Assembly: GCF_004005905.1 (NCBI RefSeq)
Contig: NZ_SACO01000001.1
Location: 474,334 to 538,333, forward strand
Direction of reading: 5' to 3'
Origin: Novosphingobium umbonatum
GTDB lineage: Bacteria; Pseudomonadota; Alphaproteobacteria; Sphingomonadales; Sphingomonadaceae
DNA length: 64,000 nucleotides
Below, piece by piece: positions 60,936 to 64,000 of this stretch. The notes below the pieces were generated by a model. The model had not been told where the DNA came from. It was given only the letters and a program-made list of their open reading frames with translations, and searched no databases. Each line of letters opens with the position of its first letter. The stretch's first letter is position 1. A program made the translations under genes and the position numbers.

Positions 60936-63686
60936 ATGTCCGCCATTCGCATTCCCAACCAGCGTGCCGTGATCGACAGGCGGGGCCTTATGGTCGCCAT
61001 GGGCGATGCCATGGAGGCGGCCGGCGGCAAGGCGCAGGCGGCACGCCCGCGCATGGTGGAACTGCTGCGCGAGGCTTTGGCAAAGGGGCGAGAGGAGATT
61101 GATCGCCGCCTGATGGAACGCCCCGGCGCTGGTCATGACTGCGCCGAGGCACAGGCCTTTCTGGTCGACCAATTGCTGCGCCTGATCCATGATCATGTGG
61201 TCACCGATGTTTACCCCTCGGCCAACCGCAGCACGGGCGAGCGGCTGACCATTATGGCGGTGGGAGGCTATGGTCGCGGGGAAATGGCGCCCCATTCCGA
61301 TGTGGATGTCGCCTTTCTAACCCCGATCAAGCAGACACCATGGTGCGAGCAGGTGATCGAGGCCATGCTCTATTTCCTGTGGGATCTGGGGCTGAAAGTG
61401 GGCCATTCGAGCCGCAGTCTGGATGACATGGTGCGCATGTCCAAGGCGGATATCACTATTTGCACCGCCATGCTGGAAGGCCGCTTTGTCTGGGGCGATC
61501 AGGCTCTGTTCGACGAGGCGCGCCGCCGGTTCTTTGCCGAGGTGGTGGCGGGCAATGAACGCCATTTCGTCGCCGAAAAGCTGGCCGAGCGCAATGACCG
61601 CCACAAAAGGCTGGGCGATTCGCGCTATGTGGTCGAACCCAATGTCAAAGAAGGCAAGGGCGGCCTGCGCGATCTGCACACGCTCTATTGGATCGGCAAA
61701 TTCCTGCACAAAGTGCGCAATGCTGCCGAACTGGTCGATGTCGGCCTGTTGACCGAGGAGGAATATCGCGCCTTCCGCAAGGCCGAGAATTTCTTCTGGG
61801 CGGTGCGTTGCCATCTCCACACTTTGACCGGCCGTGCCGAAGACCGGCTGACCTTTGACCAGCAGCGCCAAATCGCCGCGCGCATGAATTTTGCCGACCG
61901 GCCGGGCAAAAGCGCGGTCGAACGCTTCATGCAATATTTCTTCCTACAGGCCAAACAGGTGGGCAGCCTGACCGGCGTGTTTCTGGCTCAGTTGGAAGAG
62001 CAATCGGAAAAGAAGCGCAAGACCGGCTTTCTGGCCACTTTGCGCGGACGAACCAAGACGATCAAGGGTTACAAGGTTTCCCACGCCCGCATCGCCGCCC
62101 CGCGCGACAATTGGTTTGCCGAAGATCCGGTGCGCCTGCTGGAAATCTTCACCATTGCGGACGCCGAAGGTTTTGAAATCCACCCCGAAACCATGCGGCA
62201 AATCGCGCGCGATGCAAAATTGATCGATGCCGAGATCCGCAAAAGCACGCGGGCCAATGCCCTGTTCATGGATCTGCTCACCAGCCGCCATGATCCCGAA
62301 ACCGTGCTACGCTGGTTGAACGAGGCCGGTGTCTTTGGCCGCTTCATCCCCGAATTCGGGCGGGTGAATGCGCAGATGCAGTTCGACATGTATCACCACT
62401 ATACGGTGGACGAACACACTATCCGCGCCATCGGCCTCATGGCCCGCATCGAAAAGGGCGAGTTGAAAGAAGACCACCCGCTGGCCAGCGCGATTATCGG
62501 CAAGGTGCATTCGCGCAAGGCGCTCTATTGCGCGGTGCTGATGCATGACATTGCCAAGGGGCGCGGCGGCGATCACTGCGTGCTGGGCGCCGATATTGCG
62601 CTCAAACTCTGCCCGCGGCTGGGGCTGAGCAGCGAAGAGACCGAGCTGGTCAGTTGGATCGTGCGCCAGCATCTGTTGATGAGCGCCACCGCTTTCAAAC
62701 GCGATCTGGCCGATTGGAAAACCATCACCGATTTCGTGGCGGTGGTGCAAAGCCGTGAAAGACTGCGCCAATTGACGCTACTGACCATCGTCGACATTCG
62801 CGCGGTGGGACCGGGCGTGTGGAATGGCTGGAAACGCCAATTGCTGTCCGAACTTTATGCCAGCGCCGAGGAACGCCTGCGCCTTGGCCATGTCGAGCGC
62901 CACCGCGCCGAACGCATCGCGGCCAAACAGGCGGCTGTGGCCACACTGATGCAGGAAGAAGGCGATGCAGGACTGGTAGAGCGCTATAGTCCGCAATTCA
63001 CCGATGCCTATTGGATTGCCGAGCCGGACGATGTGATCGCTCGCAATATTCGCCAGTTACACTCGGCCAAGGGATCGCCGCTAACCATCACCACCAGCTA
63101 TGATGCATCGCGCGGGGCCACTTTGGTGATGGTGATTGCGGCGGACCACCCCGGCCTGTTCTATCGCATTGCCGGAGGCATCCATCTGGCGGGCGGCAAT
63201 ATTATCGATGCACGCATCCACACCACGCGCAATGGCACGGCGGTGGACAATTTTCTCGTACAAGACCCGCTGGGCCGCCCCTTCTCCGAAGAAAGCCAGC
63301 TGACCCGTCTGACCAAAGCAATTGGTGACGCTCTGGCCAACCGCGTAAAACTTCTGCCGCAACTGGTCGCACGCCCCAATGCCCGCCCACGCGCCGAGGC
63401 CTTTGAAGTGCGTCCACGTGTCGAGTTCGACAATGAAGCCTCCAACCGCTTCACCGTGGTGGAAGTTTCCGCCCGCGACCGGCCTGCCCTGCTCAACCGC
63501 CTTGCCCGCGCCCTGTTCGAGGCACGCCTGATCGTCCACTCCGCCCATATCGCCACCTATGGCGAGCGGGCGGTTGACACTTTCTATGTCACTGACTTGT
63601 TTGGCGGCAAGGTGGACGGAGCCAGTCGTCAGCGCTCGGTGGAGAAGCGTTTGCTGGAAGCGGCAAGTGAAGAAGTCAGCGCCTGA
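60936..63686 (+). CDS. glnD: [Protein-PII] uridylyltransferase / uridylyl-removing enzyme
   Basis: 916 residues, full length. The nucleotidyltransferase motif GGYGRGEMAPHSDVDVAF is near residues 110-127, followed by the GlnD linker region, an HD domain (LMHDIAKGRGGDHCVLG) and two C-terminal ACT domains (VIAADHPGLFYRIAGGIHLAG and VSARDRPALLNRLARALFEA) that sense glutamine. It modifies PII to control nitrogen metabolism. A GAGG site precedes the ATG. No glnB in the window. Confidence 0.97.
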   Translation: MSAIRIPNQRAVIDRRGLMVAMGDAMEAAGGKAQAARPRMVELLREALAKGREEIDRRLMERPGAGHDCAEAQAFLVDQLLRLIHDHVVTDVYPSANRSTGERLTIMAVGGYGRGEMAPHSDVDVAFLTPIKQTPWCEQVIEAMLYFLWDLGLKVGHSSRSLDDMVRMSKADITICTAMLEGRFVWGDQALFDEARRRFFAEVVAGNERHFVAEKLAERNDRHKRLGDSRYVVEPNVKEGKGGLRDLHTLYWIGKFLHKVRNAAELVDVGLLTEEEYRAFRKAENFFWAVRCHLHTLTGRAEDRLTFDQQRQIAARMNFADRPGKSAVERFMQYFFLQAKQVGSLTGVFLAQLEEQSEKKRKTGFLATLRGRTKTIKGYKVSHARIAAPRDNWFAEDPVRLLEIFTIADAEGFEIHPETMRQIARDAKLIDAEIRKSTRANALFMDLLTSRHDPETVLRWLNEAGVFGRFIPEFGRVNAQMQFDMYHHYTVDEHTIRAIGLMARIEKGELKEDHPLASAIIGKVHSRKALYCAVLMHDIAKGRGGDHCVLGADIALKLCPRLGLSSEETELVSWIVRQHLLMSATAFKRDLADWKTITDFVAVVQSRERLRQLTLLTIVDIRAVGPGVWNGWKRQLLSELYASAEERLRLGHVERHRAERIAAKQAAVATLMQEEGDAGLVERYSPQFTDAYWIAEPDDVIARNIRQLHSAKGSPLTITTSYDASRGATLVMVIAADHPGLFYRIAGGIHLAGGNIIDARIHTTRNGTAVDNFLVQDPLGRPFSEESQLTRLTKAIGDALANRVKLLPQLVARPNARPRAEAFEVRPRVEFDNEASNRFTVVEVSARDRPALLNRLARALFEARLIVHSAHIATYGERAVDTFYVTDLFGGKVDGASRQRSVEKRLLEAASEEVSA

Positions 63687-63859
63687 GAGTCAATTTTTAA
63701 ATTTACCTTAAATACCAGTGATTAAAATTACACAATACATACCACCCTTCGTCGAAACATTTGACGCAGATTTGGCGTGTCATTAACGGGGATAGAGCCT
63801 CATCAGGTATTGAGTTTTAGGTAAGCGAGGCCTTTGAGCCGCCTTGTCGGGATGGACTT

Positions 63860-64000
63860 GATGGGGTGGACGCCCCCCCCCCGACGGCATTGATGTGCCA
63901 TAGTGGAGGTGTTGAACACCACTTGAGGAGGCGTCCATGTCGGAGATTAGCACGATCGGATTGGATATCGCAAAGAATGTGTTTCATGCGCACGGGGCCG
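63860..64000 (+). mobile_element. Start of an IS110-family insertion sequence
   Basis: The upstream leader with a 10-C tract, the dyad GGTGTTG.AACACC and the following transposase start mark the left part of an IS110-group element. The left end is not exactly defined, since this family lacks clear terminal inverted repeats. The element runs off the window. Confidence 0.6.
63937..64000 (+). CDS. IS110-family transposase, N-terminal fragment
   Basis: 21 codons are visible from an ATG with TGAGGAGG upstream. The residues SEISTIGLDIAKNVFHAHGA contain the first catalytic Asp of the DEDD (RuvC-like) fold in the typical GLDIAKNVF segment. The gene continues beyond the window. GGACGCC (63868-63874) is complementary to GGCGTCC (63930-63936) next to the ribosome binding site, so translation may be structurally limited. 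Confidence 0.82.
   Translation, partial: MSEISTIGLDIAKNVFHAHGA

Overview
The window is GC-rich, densely coding chromosomal DNA from an alphaproteobacterium. The carotenoid genes crtY, crtI and crtB, an UrcA-family secreted protein, two large TonB-dependent receptors, a prokaryotic iron-sulfur photolyase and glycosyltransferase/flippase genes together suggest Sphingomonadales, possibly Novosphingobium or a relative. That assignment is inferred from gene content, not from a marker comparison.

Layout. 1-3.8 kb: end of a membrane protein gene, dps, 6-phosphogluconolactonase, a Nudix hydrolase, dinB and an UrcA protein. 3.8-10.1 kb: a Bcr-type exporter, then a reverse-strand carotenoid operon (crtY-crtI-LOG gene-crtB) and an acyltransferase. 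10.1-12.6 kb: a SnoaL-like protein, a helix-turn-helix protein, and an AT-richer orphan HsdR-like nuclease gene with one copy of a palindromic repeat on each side, in inverted orientation. 12.6-15.1 kb: a TPP riboswitch, a small membrane protein and thiC. 15.2-23.7 kb: two paralogous TonB receptors, each with an EF-hand-like loop, around a DUF2332 protein and a chemoreceptor; the first receptor has a leader that could fold into a pseudoknot. 23.9-27.9 kb: tRNA-Gly(CCC) and a photolyase cluster (DUF3429, FAD photolyase, FeS photolyase, DUF2256). 28-30.6 kb: a glycosyltransferase and a polysaccharide flippase. 30.6-35.2 kb: marR divergent from an emrA-emrB-nodT tripartite efflux operon. 35.3-41.6 kb: ETF-ubiquinone oxidoreductase, a DMT exporter divergent from an Lrp regulator, a dihydroxyphthalate-decarboxylase-like protein divergent from a ferredoxin reductase, and an enoyl-CoA hydratase. 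41.7-47.6 kb: a mini RTX protein, nadB, a 57-residue Cys protein, an ABC ATPase, a GT4 glycosyltransferase and a CHCC zinc finger protein. 47.6-54.8 kb: tldD, a DUF6491-like protein, a ThDP enzyme, guaA, a 24-residue membrane peptide and an M20 peptidase. 54.9-64 kb: gyrB, an unknown gene overlapping it, a TonB-like protein, midA, lgt, glnD, and the start of an IS110-family transposase cut by the window edge.

How it works together. Most genes are core housekeeping. Carotenoids, two photolyase families, Dps and DNA polymerase IV form a light, oxidative and DNA-damage theme. The emrAB-nodT genes and the Bcr exporter give drug efflux. Etf-QO, the enoyl-CoA hydratase, the decarboxylase-like protein and the ferredoxin reductase point to catabolism of fatty or aromatic acids. 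No CRISPR array, prophage or complete defence operon was seen. The least explained elements are the repeat-flanked nuclease, the pseudoknot-like leader at 15.23-15.29 kb, the riboswitch-led membrane gene ahead of thiC, and the leader plus 24-codon gene near 53.2 kb.
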